A stretch of 53,223 nt of DNA from an uncultured Vampirovibrio sp. (GTDB taxonomy: Bacteria > Cyanobacteriota > Vampirovibrionia > Gastranaerophilales > Gastranaerophilaceae), in the NCBI GenBank assembly GCA_910583725.1, contig CAJTXZ010000009.1:1-53223 (forward strand), given 5' to 3'. Of this stretch, positions 25,463 to 33,867 are shown piece after piece. The stretch's first letter is position 1. Each line of letters begins with the position of its first letter. The notes under the pieces were generated by a model. That model was not told the origin of the DNA and made no database searches. It was given only the letters and a program-made list of their open reading frames with translations. The translations under genes and the position numbers were made by a program.

Positions 25463-25529
25463 GTCTCGGAATCGAACCAAGGACACGGGGATTTTCAGTC
25501 CCCTGCTCTACCAACTGAGCTAACGCGCC
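25457..25529 (-). tRNA. tRNA-Phe(GAA)
   Basis: A complete cloverleaf on the minus strand: acceptor GGCGCGT/ACGCGCC, D arm with AGCTCAGTTGGTAGAGC, anticodon arm GGGGA-CTGAAAA-TCCCC giving GAA, T arm with GGTTCGATTCC, and discriminator A. CCA is not encoded, unlike the tRNA-Ala at the start of the window. Its 3' end is the integration target of the island described above. Confidence 0.95.
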
Positions 25530-25558
25530 AAATAATATTAAGTTTTCAATCATTGGAT

Positions 25559-25622
25559 GTTAGCTCAGTTGGTTAAATATTTTGTTGGTTTCACAAGTTC
25601 AACCAAGGCTAACGCGCCAAAT
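25559..25622. repeat. tRNA-like repeat, short copy
   Basis: Begins GTTAGCTCAGTTGG (a tRNA D-arm sequence, plus strand) and ends GGCTAACGCGCCAAAT (the reverse complement of the tRNA-Phe 5' end, as at 25519). The inner part pairs TTGGTT with AACCAA. Lacks about 28 bases present in the second copy. Confidence 0.6.
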
Positions 25623-25654
25623 CTAAAATTATTATTTAATTATCAATTCTTGCA

Positions 25655-25743
25655 GTTAGCTCAGTTGGTCAAATATCTTTGACAGCCTTAACGGCTATCA
25701 AGTTGTTGGTTTCACAAGTTCAACCAAGGCTAACGCGCCAAAT
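25655..25743. repeat. tRNA-like repeat, long copy with cloverleaf potential
   Basis: GTTAGC pairs with GCTAAC around three hairpins: GTCAAA-TATC-TTTGAC, AGCC-TTAAC-GGCT and TTGGTT-(10)-AACCAA. The end again duplicates the tRNA-Phe 5' end plus its upstream AATAATATTAAGTT. The arms are too irregular to be a normal tRNA, and no credible anticodon arm is seen. Confidence 0.55.
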
Positions 25744-25940
25744 AATATTAAGTTGTATTTGAATTTTTAAGCTGCATTCGCAAACTCAAAAAGCTTCTTA
25801 TATAATATCAATTAAAGATTTTAAGTCAATAGTTTTATATAAATTTTTAGAAGGTTTGCCGATATATGCTTTTAGGCCGGGTAAGGCAACTATTTTAGCT
25901 AAATTTTTTGCAAATATTTTTATAAAATGCTTTACTTTGT

Positions 25941-27113
25941 CTAATTAAGAGAATTCTGTGCGCAACGCGGCTGCATTTTTATAATGTACTGCAAATATCT
26001 GTGTACATCTTGCATTGAGGGGCTCAATAGGTCTTTATAGCTATTTAACAGTGCATTTTGGCCTGCTGGCGGTACATTATTTTTTGTGCAGCATAACATA
26101 TGAAGCCCCTCATTTATGGCTTCCAGTGTATATTCGGCACTTTTGTCATTCATACCTTTAAGCGCTTCTTTTATATAATCTCCAAAAATCTTGCCCTCAT
26201 TGTCTTTGTGCATATATACGTTGTATAAAACAGCCGGATATGCAGCCAAAGTGTCATTTAAGTCCTCTATGTCGCCTGCTTTTGTTAGTAAAGAGGAAAC
26301 ATACCTTCCATTTGTATCAGGTATGTTGTGAAATAACGCAACGCTTTCCGGTTTGCAAAGATTATTCAGGCATCTACATGTTTGCGTTAGAGTGTACGAG
26401 TTAGCAGCAGGGCTTTTAAACTCTCTTGAACATCTGTTTGTGCACAAACGCGCCATATCAAAAGAGCTCAGCTTGTCAAATTCTTCTTTGTATCCATGAA
26501 GATGTACATCATCGTCCAGTGTTGCTTCCTGTAGCTTCTCCAGCGCTTTGATATGTTTTAGTTCTTCTTTTGTTTTAATAAAAAATCGTGACTTTAAATC
26601 AGCAAAATCCTCGAGGCATTCGCATGTTTCGCTCATAAACTGCGGGTATGCTTCGGTATTCCAGGCGTTTTCAAAGATACTCAGCCCCATTTCATTTTTA
26701 GAAAAGAGCGTCATATTGAGAAGTTCTTCTCTTCTGTCCTCATCGCCCCGATACCGGGAATCAATGTTTTCAAGAAATTTTGTGGCAAATTTTGTTGCTG
26801 TTTCAGGTTCCAGATTGGTTCCAAGAAACAAAATTTTAGACATGATTTCATCATTTCTTCCATATTTGTTGAATAAATATTCCAGATATTTGCTTTCCCT
26901 GCCTGCCGTTAATGCTGTAGAAATAATACAGTTGTTGATTTTTTCTTTATCGTCTTTATTTAAAATGTCTGGTTTGCCATAAACTTCTGTTGTTCTGCAA
27001 AATGCCGGCATTTGCGCCTTTGCGTGCACTTTATGACTATCCGTACAGGGGCTTATTTGTGCATGTTTTTGTGCACTAAAATAGTTTGTTGTTAATATTG
27101 GTGTAATATGCAT
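25941..27113 (-). CDS. Lineage-type hypothetical protein
   Basis: This 390-residue protein starts at an ATG preceded by GAGG. The N-terminus (I-T-P-I-L-T-T-N-Y-F-S-A-Q) resembles openings common in gut melainabacterial proteins. The rest is helical, with many Cys residues (for example C-R-C-L-N-N-L-C, C-T-N-R-C, L-C-C-T) and possible helical-repeat architecture of about 40 residues. No signal peptide, membrane segment or known domain. First gene beyond the tRNA-Phe region, transcribed alone. Confidence 0.7.
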   Translation of the reverse strand: MHITPILTTNYFSAQKHAQISPCTDSHKVHAKAQMPAFCRTTEVYGKPDILNKDDKEKINNCIISTALTAGRESKYLEYLFNKYGRNDEIMSKILFLGTNLEPETATKFATKFLENIDSRYRGDEDRREELLNMTLFSKNEMGLSIFENAWNTEAYPQFMSETCECLEDFADLKSRFFIKTKEELKHIKALEKLQEATLDDDVHLHGYKEEFDKLSSFDMARLCTNRCSREFKSPAANSYTLTQTCRCLNNLCKPESVALFHNIPDTNGRYVSSLLTKAGDIEDLNDTLAAYPAVLYNVYMHKDNEGKIFGDYIKEALKGMNDKSAEYTLEAINEGLHMLCCTKNNVPPAGQNALLNSYKDLLSPSMQDVHRYLQYIIKMQPRCAQNSLN

Positions 27114-27216
27114 AAAATCCTCTATGTTTTATTTTATTAACAACTGTAAATATTTTTTGTTGCTATATATATCTTAAAATGTTTACAAAAATTAACATAC
27201 CAGCTGTTTTAGGGCT

Positions 27217-28254
27217 CTAATTTTCTAAAAGTATTTTGATGGCCTCCCCGTTTTTATGCATTTCAAGGGCTTTTTTGGCATATTTCATCTGCATTTTTTT
27301 TGTGATTAATTTTTCAACTTCCACTTTGCCTGTTGAAATTAAATCAAGCGCTTCCCTAAAATATTTAGGGGTGTGGTGAAATACGCTTATAACGTTAACT
27401 TCATCATAGTGGATTCGCCGTGTATCAATGTTTACAGTGGTTCCGGATGAACAGCCTCCGAAAAGATGGACTATACCGCCTCTTCGAACGAGGCCAAACA
27501 TTGCTTCCCATATTTCAGGAAGCCCGACACACTCTACAGCCACGTCCAGTCCGCGCTTAGCAGGGGTCATACTAAGTATGATTTCTTTTGGGTTCGGGTA
27601 TTTTTTTAAATCTATAATTTCATCCGCCTTGGCAAATTCCTCTGCAGCCTTTAGTTTCAGGGGGTTTCTGCCCATTGCTATAACCTTTGCGCCCTTTAAC
27701 TTTGCAAGGCGTGCAAACATAAGCCCTATGGGGCCAATTCCTACAATGCCTACCGTATCCCCTTCTCTTATCGGGGTTCTGGCTATTCCATGAACAACGT
27801 TTGCAAGCGGTTCGGAAAAAGCAGCCCGCTCAAATGAGACATGGTCTGGGATTTTAATCAGATTTTTTTCGACAATTCTCCTTGGAATTGTTATATACTG
27901 GGCATATGCACCATTTAGAAGGTCTAAATTTTCGCATAGATTTTCTTCGTTTCTCTCGCAGAAAAAACACTCGCCGCATGGGGCGGAATTTGCCGCCACA
28001 ACTCTATCTTGGGGCTTAAAACCTGTAACATTTTCGCCCAATTTGAATATTGTACCGGAGAATTCATGCCCGAATCCTGACGGTGTTTTTTTGATGAGCA
28101 GGGGATGCCCGCGTCTGTAGGTTTTCACGTCTGTGCCGCAGGTGAGGGCTGCCTCTACCTTTACAATTACTTCGCCCTCAGCGGGTTCATTGACAGTTAC
28201 TTCCTCATATCTTATGTCGAGTGGTGCATAATACCTGACAGCCTTCATTTTCAT
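27217..28254 (-). CDS. Zinc-dependent alcohol/polyol dehydrogenase (MDR)
   Basis: About 345 residues. I place the start at the ATG at 28254, whose ATGA overlaps the stop of the preceding dehydrogenase gene. Catalytic zinc ligands: C-G-T-D and G-H-E. Structural zinc cluster: C-G-E-C-F-F-C-E-R-N-E-E-N-L-C. Rossmann motif: G-I-G-P-I-G-L. It oxidises an alcohol or polyol with NAD(P), as sorbitol and threonine dehydrogenases do; the substrate is not deducible. Translationally coupled to a second, different MDR enzyme, so the two probably serve one pathway. Confidence 0.92.
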   Translation of the reverse strand: MKMKAVRYYAPLDIRYEEVTVNEPAEGEVIVKVEAALTCGTDVKTYRRGHPLLIKKTPSGFGHEFSGTIFKLGENVTGFKPQDRVVAANSAPCGECFFCERNEENLCENLDLLNGAYAQYITIPRRIVEKNLIKIPDHVSFERAAFSEPLANVVHGIARTPIREGDTVGIVGIGPIGLMFARLAKLKGAKVIAMGRNPLKLKAAEEFAKADEIIDLKKYPNPKEIILSMTPAKRGLDVAVECVGLPEIWEAMFGLVRRGGIVHLFGGCSSGTTVNIDTRRIHYDEVNVISVFHHTPKYFREALDLISTGKVEVEKLITKKMQMKYAKKALEMHKNGEAIKILLEN

Positions 28255-29309
28255 ACTTTTATACAAGCCTTAAAAATCTTATTCAACATAGTATCATTAA
28301 CCGCTTCAGCTAAATTGTCAAGCATATAATGTGTGGATATGCCCGCTAAGTCAATCCTGCCTTGCTTTATAAGTTCATATGAAAGCGCTAAATCAACGGG
28401 AGCGGGCGAATAGCTTCCTAAGACGGTTAATTCTCTGTAATAAACATCATTGTTTCTGTAGCCGAAATCGCCTTCTACAGAAGAGAATACGACGATTTTG
28501 CCGCCATCTTTAATATATTTAAACGCTGTATCAATGGCTTTATTTGAGCCGGATGTCATAAAAATAGTGTCATATTGCAGGTTTTGGTCAAAGTCTACAC
28601 CGTATTTAAGAGCAAGGGCCTGCCTTTTAGGGTTTATATCAAAGCCAAAAGCCTCAATATTAAAGGCTTTAAGGCCTAATGACATTAAAAGCCCTATTGA
28701 GCCAAGACCTATTACAAGTGCCTTGTGGGGCGGGTTTTCAGTGCATTTTATGATTTCGTTTTTATCATTTTTTGTCATATTGTTTTTGCCGCAAAAAGTG
28801 TATCCGGCGCGCCTTATAGCCCTGATGCAGCAGGCAAAAGGCTCAACAAATGTGGCATTTTCGATGTTGAGTTCCTTAGGAACCTTGAAAACAGTGTTTT
28901 TCAGGTGGCCTTCATTAACATAGATATATTCGCTAAATCCGGCAGGGCTGATATTCACTGCCTTAAAGGTTTTGCACATAGAGTGATTGCCGTTTTTGCA
29001 TATATCACAGGAATTACAGGGATAGTGGTGGCCTAAACATACGATATCACCGGCTTTAAAGGGTGTTGTATTGTCATTATAATAAGAATTTCCGATAATT
29101 TCTGTATTAATTTCAACAATTTTTCCAACAACCTCATGGCCTAAAACTACCTTAGAATCAGGGTTTTTGGCGGCATGTTTAATTTTTACAATATCTGAGC
29201 CGCAAAGTCCGCAGGCAAGAACCTTAATAATTGCCCCTTTTGCAGTCAGGGCGGGCATTTCGGTCTCTATTATTTCTATTTTTCCGTTTTTTAAAACTGC
29301 ACTTTTCAT
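28251..29309 (-). CDS. Zinc-dependent alcohol dehydrogenase (MDR)
   Basis: This 352-residue protein has catalytic zinc ligands in C-G-L-C-G-S-D and G-H-E, a structural zinc site C-N-S-C-D-I-C-K-N-G-N-H-S-M-C, an E-P-F-A-C-C motif, and Rossmann G-L-G-S-I-G-L-L. An insertion of about 20 charged residues (K-N-N-M-T-K-N-D-K-N-E) precedes the Rossmann fold. Upstream gene of the two-dehydrogenase operon. No Shine-Dalgarno site is evident. The pilin-like small gene lies 29 bases upstream on the same strand. Confidence 0.92.
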   Translation of the reverse strand: MKSAVLKNGKIEIIETEMPALTAKGAIIKVLACGLCGSDIVKIKHAAKNPDSKVVLGHEVVGKIVEINTEIIGNSYYNDNTTPFKAGDIVCLGHHYPCNSCDICKNGNHSMCKTFKAVNISPAGFSEYIYVNEGHLKNTVFKVPKELNIENATFVEPFACCIRAIRRAGYTFCGKNNMTKNDKNEIIKCTENPPHKALVIGLGSIGLLMSLGLKAFNIEAFGFDINPKRQALALKYGVDFDQNLQYDTIFMTSGSNKAIDTAFKYIKDGGKIVVFSSVEGDFGYRNNDVYYRELTVLGSYSPAPVDLALSYELIKQGRIDLAGISTHYMLDNLAEAVNDTMLNKIFKACIKV

Positions 29310-29338
29310 AATTTTATAAAATCGCTAAAATCCTTTAT

Positions 29339-29506
29339 TTACGGGGTCATTGGCGGAACCGTCAGTATTCTTTCATCTGTTTTTACCCCGAAAGCCGCAC
29401 TGGAGCCTATATTTGCGAAATTAAATGCGCTAATTACAACTATGACAAAGAATACGGTCAATATTGCCAAAAAAACGTATTCTATAATAGTTTGGGCTCT
29501 TTTCAT
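29339..29506 (-). CDS. Small pilin-like membrane peptide (55 residues)
   Basis: A reading frame reading M-K-R-A-Q-T-I-I-E-Y-V-F-L-A-I-L-T-V-F-F-V-I-V-V-I-S-A-F, then a short polar tail. A Glu shortly before a single long hydrophobic helix is the pattern of Flp/TadE-type pilins and class III signal peptides. No tad or pil genes are in the window. It starts 22 bases from the divergent Fe-S protein gene. It may lead the dehydrogenase operon or be independent. Confidence 0.65.
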   Translation of the reverse strand: MKRAQTIIEYVFLAILTVFFVIVVISAFNFANIGSSAAFGVKTDERILTVPPMTP

Positions 29507-29527
29507 GATAAAATTATACTACGAATT

Positions 29528-30631
29528 ATGAATATGGATAAAAAAACACAGGAAGATATTATAAAATGCTCAAGATGCGGGCTGTGTGCGGATGTTTGCC
29601 CTGTTTATAAGGTAAAACGCACTGAAAATACGCTTATCAGGGGAAAATTTTTGCAGCTTTTAGGGCTCATTCGCGGCGATTTAAAATGGTCAAATGACCT
29701 AAAATCAAGTATAGCCTATTGTTTGGGGTGCGAAAAGTGTAAAACACAGTGCCCATCAGGGGTTAGCGCTCTAGAAATATTCCAAAAAATAAGGCATGAA
29801 AATTTGGCATGGTTTGAAAAAATTTTATATGGAAAAATTATTTTCAAAATCAAGATTTTTATCTTAAAAGTATTTTATAGGGTCAAACATCCAGTAAAAT
29901 CAGTAGTTAGAGGCAAAAAACCATACGTGCAGAAAATGCAAAAAAAGCTCATTCATTTTAATGGTTGCCTGTCAAAGTGCATTAATCCTGAGTTTCAGCT
30001 GCCTTTTGAGTTTTTGGAGGGTGATTTTGAGTGCTGCGGCATACCCTATAAAAGCAAAGGAAACCTTGATGAATACAGGGCTGTAGCTTCCCGCAACGCC
30101 TGCAAGATAGAAAAGACGGACGCTTTGATTGTTTTTAACTGTGCAACATGCCTGTCAACAGTGAAATCCCACGCCTTTAATGACCCTAAAACCAAGGAAA
30201 GACTTGTATTTTACACTGATTTATACAGCGAGTACTTAAAAAATAATAAATTAACGTCTAAAAAGCCCGTCACTGTTACGTTTCATTATCCGTGTCATCT
30301 GAAAAGCGCTGGTATAAGCCTTTCTCACGTGGAAGATATCCTAAAAACAATAGAAAACGTCGCATATAAAAGGCTTGAAAACCCTGATGAATGCTGCGGT
30401 TTTGGAGGAGATTTTTTCCTTTGTCACCCGAAGACTGCTAATGCATTATCTATGCAAAAAATTGATGATGTTATAAAAACCGGAGCTAATATAGTTTTAA
30501 CTGCTTGCCCCACGTGCCTTTGGAGTCTTAAGTACGGCTTAAAGGCTCGTAATATTAAGGATATCAAGGCTTATGATTTGGCAGAATTCTTGTATAGTCT
30601 TGATTTAAACAGTAAAAATGAGCGGGGTTAA
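29528..30631 (+). CDS. GlcF/LutA-type Fe-S oxidoreductase subunit
   Basis: About 367 residues from the ATG at 29528 (another ATG at 29534; an upstream in-frame start at 29492 would run through the divergent gene's start). Two ferredoxin 4Fe-4S motifs: C-S-R-C-G-L-C-A-D-V-C-P and C-L-G-C-E-K-C-K-T-Q-C-P. Two CCG domains follow: F-N-G-C ... E-C-C-G-I-P, and Y-P-C-H ... E-C-C-G-F-G-G ... A-C-P-T-C. This is the build of the iron-sulphur subunit of glycolate or lactate oxidases and of heterodisulfide-reductase-like proteins; the flavin (GlcD-type) partner is not next to it. Confidence 0.88.
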   Translation: MNMDKKTQEDIIKCSRCGLCADVCPVYKVKRTENTLIRGKFLQLLGLIRGDLKWSNDLKSSIAYCLGCEKCKTQCPSGVSALEIFQKIRHENLAWFEKILYGKIIFKIKIFILKVFYRVKHPVKSVVRGKKPYVQKMQKKLIHFNGCLSKCINPEFQLPFEFLEGDFECCGIPYKSKGNLDEYRAVASRNACKIEKTDALIVFNCATCLSTVKSHAFNDPKTKERLVFYTDLYSEYLKNNKLTSKKPVTVTFHYPCHLKSAGISLSHVEDILKTIENVAYKRLENPDECCGFGGDFFLCHPKTANALSMQKIDDVIKTGANIVLTACPTCLWSLKYGLKARNIKDIKAYDLAEFLYSLDLNSKNERG

Positions 30632-31045
30632 AATGTTTAAAAAACACGCAAATATATTGATATTTTTTTGCAGCTCTTTGCCATTGTTTAAAAAGTTTGT
30701 AAGAGAAAAATTCTGTCACTTATTATTATGAATTATTTTGTTAAGATTTGTAAAGATTTTAAAATTACACAGGCCGGTAGAAATTTTCTTTTGAAGCGCG
30801 GCTAAAGCCTCTGTATGAAGTGAATGGCGGTGCTTTGTTGTTTGCTTGTTATAGGGTATATATAATTCAGAGTTTTTGGAGAAAATCATTAGAACCCTTG
30901 GTATGCAAGGATTAGAGGTGGTACGTCAAAAAAAGCTGTACTCTTTAATATTTAAAAGGCTTTAAATCACAAATAGTTTTCACTAGAATTTAAAAAACTA
31001 AGCACCCTGTTTTAATCTTCCAGAACTGGTTTTAAGACTTATTTT
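30632..31045. other. Intergenic stretch, no supported gene
   Basis: A 32-codon frame directly after the Fe-S gene (30633-30731, M-F-K-K-H-A-N-I-L-I-F-F-C) is too short and featureless to call. No strong hairpin or repeat seen. Confidence 0.4.
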
Positions 31046-32047
31046 CTATAGGTTAAAATAATGGTGGATAAGGGTTCGGATTTTATCGAAATGGTTGATT
31101 AAAAGCACTGTAACTATTGAAACACCAAGGCCGAAGACTGTTTTTAGGAAATCTTTTACGACGTGTTTGTACACCTTTTTTTGGGTTTCAAACCTGATTC
31201 TGTTATACATTGCAACTTCTCTACCGGCCAGAAGGCCTACAAATACCCAAGTTGTGGACATCGGAACATTGTTAACGTGCTGGAAATACATTAAAATCAG
31301 GGCGTAGACAAAATCAATTATGGTGGCAGACCTTATATCCTGTGTATTTGTCTTAAGTTTAAGTATATTCTGGATTTCGCCCCCTCTTTGATAACATACT
31401 ATTCCAAGGAGAAGAACAAAAGCTAGCATGCATAAGGACATTTGCCAAACGTCAAGCTTTCTTGGCAGGTAGACAAAAAGGTTTGCAGCATCCTGCATTA
31501 GCCACTGCGACCACAAGAATGCTGTTGCACCCCATTTAGCAATAATCCAGCGTTTTTGAGGTTTTCTGTCTCTTGTATAGAGGAATATTTTTTCAACGGG
31601 TCTTGCTATTATAAAGTATAGAAGAAATGAACATATAAAGGCTAAAATATAGCCAAAGAAGGACTTTGCAAGCATAAGCCCTATCACTGTGTTTGATGAA
31701 AAGACGCTTAAAATTAGGAATGTGGTTGAAACAGGGATTCCTTTTTTGGTTAGAAGGATGATAACAACGGGCGGAAGGACATGCCACCAGTAAAATTCAT
31801 TTGCAAAAGGAATTTTGGTGAGCCTGCCAAATGCCATATCACCATTGTTAAAATACCAGCCTAAAACAAAGGTCAGGACAAGGACTGTGCCTGAAAAAAT
31901 CCATAATACCCAAAATGGCCGGTTTTGGTTTGCAGATAAAAATGTGCCCAAGGTTTGGATGACATCATTTGAAACGCAAGTGTAAAGGGATAAAAGAAAC
32001 CCCAAAATCATATAAATATTGCTTGGTGTTAATGATATTGATGTCAT
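31046..32047 (-). CDS. PiT-like inorganic phosphate transporter family protein
   Basis: This 333-residue protein is strongly hydrophobic with about nine transmembrane segments. Two inverted signature halves are visible: S-N-D-V-I-Q-T-L-G-T-F plus G-I-P-V-S-T-T-F near the N-terminal half, and N-N-V-P-M-S-T-T-W-V-F-V-G near the C-terminal half. They match the N-D ... P-V-S-T-T pattern of PiT/PHO4 carriers. It is shorter than most PiT proteins and the first motif is altered (usual N-D-x-A-N), so ion specificity is uncertain. Probably co-transcribed with the STAS-like gene 35 bases upstream. Confidence 0.75.
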   Translation of the reverse strand: MTSISLTPSNIYMILGFLLSLYTCVSNDVIQTLGTFLSANQNRPFWVLWIFSGTVLVLTFVLGWYFNNGDMAFGRLTKIPFANEFYWWHVLPPVVIILLTKKGIPVSTTFLILSVFSSNTVIGLMLAKSFFGYILAFICSFLLYFIIARPVEKIFLYTRDRKPQKRWIIAKWGATAFLWSQWLMQDAANLFVYLPRKLDVWQMSLCMLAFVLLLGIVCYQRGGEIQNILKLKTNTQDIRSATIIDFVYALILMYFQHVNNVPMSTTWVFVGLLAGREVAMYNRIRFETQKKVYKHVVKDFLKTVFGLGVSIVTVLLINHFDKIRTLIHHYFNL

Positions 32048-32082
32048 ATTCCAAGCTTTATTTTAACAAAAAAATATTTAAA

Positions 32083-32436
32083 TCAAACAATATGAAAATT
32101 TCTCTTAACAAATTGTCTTTTTTTTGACATAAAATCAGCTTCTGAAAGGAACACCGGAGGTAAAAAGCCGCGTGAAGCTAAAGAGAGCCAGGCTAAAAGG
32201 CTTGGAGAAACTGATAAAATATTAAGATTATGCGTGTGGATGAAGCTTAAAAAATTTATTGTGGTGATTGCCGCTACGTTGTCTAAATTCAGGGCTATTC
32301 TTGCTTTTGTGTCTTTTATTTTTGAAATTATTTTGTGTATTTCATTTAGAATATTATCATCTAAATTTACATCAGAATCTTTGTTAAGAATATTAAGAAT
32401 GTACTTACCATTCTTTTTGATTGTTGTTATTGTCAT
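32083..32436 (-). CDS. STAS-like domain protein
   Basis: This 117-residue protein starts at an ATG preceded by AAAGGATG. The pattern I-A-L-N-L-D-N-V-A-A-I-T-T-I-N-F-L-S-F followed by N-I-L-S-V-S-P-S-L-L-A-W-L-S-L-A matches the strand, Ser/Thr loop and helix of STAS/anti-anti-sigma domains. A T-T pair stands where the phosphorylated Ser usually lies. Its place before a PiT-like carrier gene suggests a regulator of that transporter, or a partner of the PAS protein encoded divergently. Confidence 0.6.
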   Translation of the reverse strand: MTITTIKKNGKYILNILNKDSDVNLDDNILNEIHKIISKIKDTKARIALNLDNVAAITTINFLSFIHTHNLNILSVSPSLLAWLSLASRGFLPPVFLSEADFMSKKRQFVKRNFHIV

Positions 32437-32702
32437 TTGTCATCCTTTTTTAACTTTTGCGGATTGTTTAGAGGCCGTAAGGGTTTTATGGAAAAAATAT
32501 TTTTAAGATGTGCTGAATTATTTGCATTAAAACGGCCGCATTTTGTGGTTTATAAAAATTATATATGGTTTAAGCTGAATCTTAAATAGAGCAGAAGTTA
32601 GAAATATATTAAACTTTAGTATAATTTTTAATTGTTTGAATTTTTGTCACGTTATGTTAAGATTATTACAAGATAATTATTTGAAATACGGAATATGATT
32701 TT

Positions 32703-33851
32703 ATGAATTTGCTTGCCCTTTTTTCAAGTTTTTCCAGACAAAAAAAAGATGATTTATTTAACGTTTATCCTGATGGGATATTCATTGTCTCTATGGATGG
32801 CAGGGTTTTGGACGTAAACTTAAAAATCGTTGAACTATACGGCTTTTCAAGGTTTGATATGATAGGTCAGTATTTTTCAGAATATGTTCAGGGGGGCTCT
32901 GGGCTTTTAAATAAAATTGTTGCGCAAAAAAGACCTTCAATCACCAAGGCGCAGACAGCAAAGGATGAAGACGTTTTTATAGAGGTTTCAGCGTCTAAGG
33001 ATATAGAAAATGACAGGGTTTTTGTAACATTAAGAGATGTTACGCAAAACTATAAGATGCAGAATATGGTCAATGGCGAGTATGAAATAGCTAAAAAAAT
33101 AATTGATGAAAAAAATACATTTTTGTCAGAGGTTTCGCCTGAAATAATTTCATCGCTTGATTCTGTTGTGGGGTTTTCAAAGGCTTTGCTTGAGGGTATT
33201 GGCGGGCATCTTGTTGATAAGCAGGAAAAATATGTAAGTATTATTAATAAAAATTCAAATGATTTATCTTTTGATTTAGAGAAGATTTTTGATTATTTTA
33301 AATTGGAATCAGGCCTTTATAAATATGAATTCCGTACGTTTGATATGGTTGATTTGTTAACAAATGTTGCAAAAATTTACGAACCATTGTTTGAGTCAAA
33401 AAAGACTGTTTTTAAGTATGATTTTTCTGCTATAACCACGCGCGGCGCTTATTTAGACCCTGCTGTTGTTGAAGATGTGACAAAGAACATTCTTGATATT
33501 TCATTAAGGTGTGCAAACCTCGGTACAGTTACTTTTAATGCCGGAAACCCGCCTATAGAGTTTTTGGAGGCAAACGGGTTTGATACAACGGATGCTAATA
33601 TTAAAAAACAATTTGTGATGTTTGAAATCAAAGATACAAGCTTTTCTTTGACGCCTGAACAATTAGAGAATGTGTTTAATCCCTATTTTATAGATAATTC
33701 CCAGAATAAAAAACCAATAGGCATTAAAATGACATATCCGATTGTAAAAAAACACATAAAATATTTTAAGGGCGAAGTTTGGGTGTATTCAAAATCTGGT
33801 GCCGGCACAATGGTTTGTATTTTACTTCCGATTGAAAAACAAAATCCTTAA
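32703..33851 (+). CDS. PAS-domain protein with degenerate histidine-kinase module
   Basis: This 382-residue protein has a PAS domain at about 15-115 (Y-P-D-G-I-F-I-V-S-M-D-G-R-V ... F-V-T-L-R-D-V-T). A DHp-like helix pair follows, in which the H-box reads F-L-S-E-V-S-P-E-I (140-148): Pro146 replaces the phospho-accepting His. The HATPase-like domain keeps the N-box outline (V-V-E-D-V-T-K-N-I-L) but the G1 box reads D-T-S-F-S-L (311-316) instead of D-x-G-x-G; the C-terminal G-A-G-T is kept. It probably cannot phosphorylate and may act as a sensing or docking protein. Followed 16 bases later by the ABC ATPase gene. Confidence 0.8.
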   Translation: MNLLALFSSFSRQKKDDLFNVYPDGIFIVSMDGRVLDVNLKIVELYGFSRFDMIGQYFSEYVQGGSGLLNKIVAQKRPSITKAQTAKDEDVFIEVSASKDIENDRVFVTLRDVTQNYKMQNMVNGEYEIAKKIIDEKNTFLSEVSPEIISSLDSVVGFSKALLEGIGGHLVDKQEKYVSIINKNSNDLSFDLEKIFDYFKLESGLYKYEFRTFDMVDLLTNVAKIYEPLFESKKTVFKYDFSAITTRGAYLDPAVVEDVTKNILDISLRCANLGTVTFNAGNPPIEFLEANGFDTTDANIKKQFVMFEIKDTSFSLTPEQLENVFNPYFIDNSQNKKPIGIKMTYPIVKKHIKYFKGEVWVYSKSGAGTMVCILLPIEKQNP

Positions 33852-33867
33852 AATGATGGAGATATAG

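Noticed and set aside
25304..25576. 90-codon frame across the tandem repeat and tRNA-Phe
   Set aside because: It reads through the tRNA gene and repeat units, so it is a by-product of the repeat.
25559..25743. Two extra tRNA genes
   Set aside because: D-arm word present but no normal anticodon or T arm; kept only as tRNA-like repeats.
30633..30731. 32-codon frame after the Fe-S protein gene
   Set aside because: No ribosome site, no motif, and too short to support.
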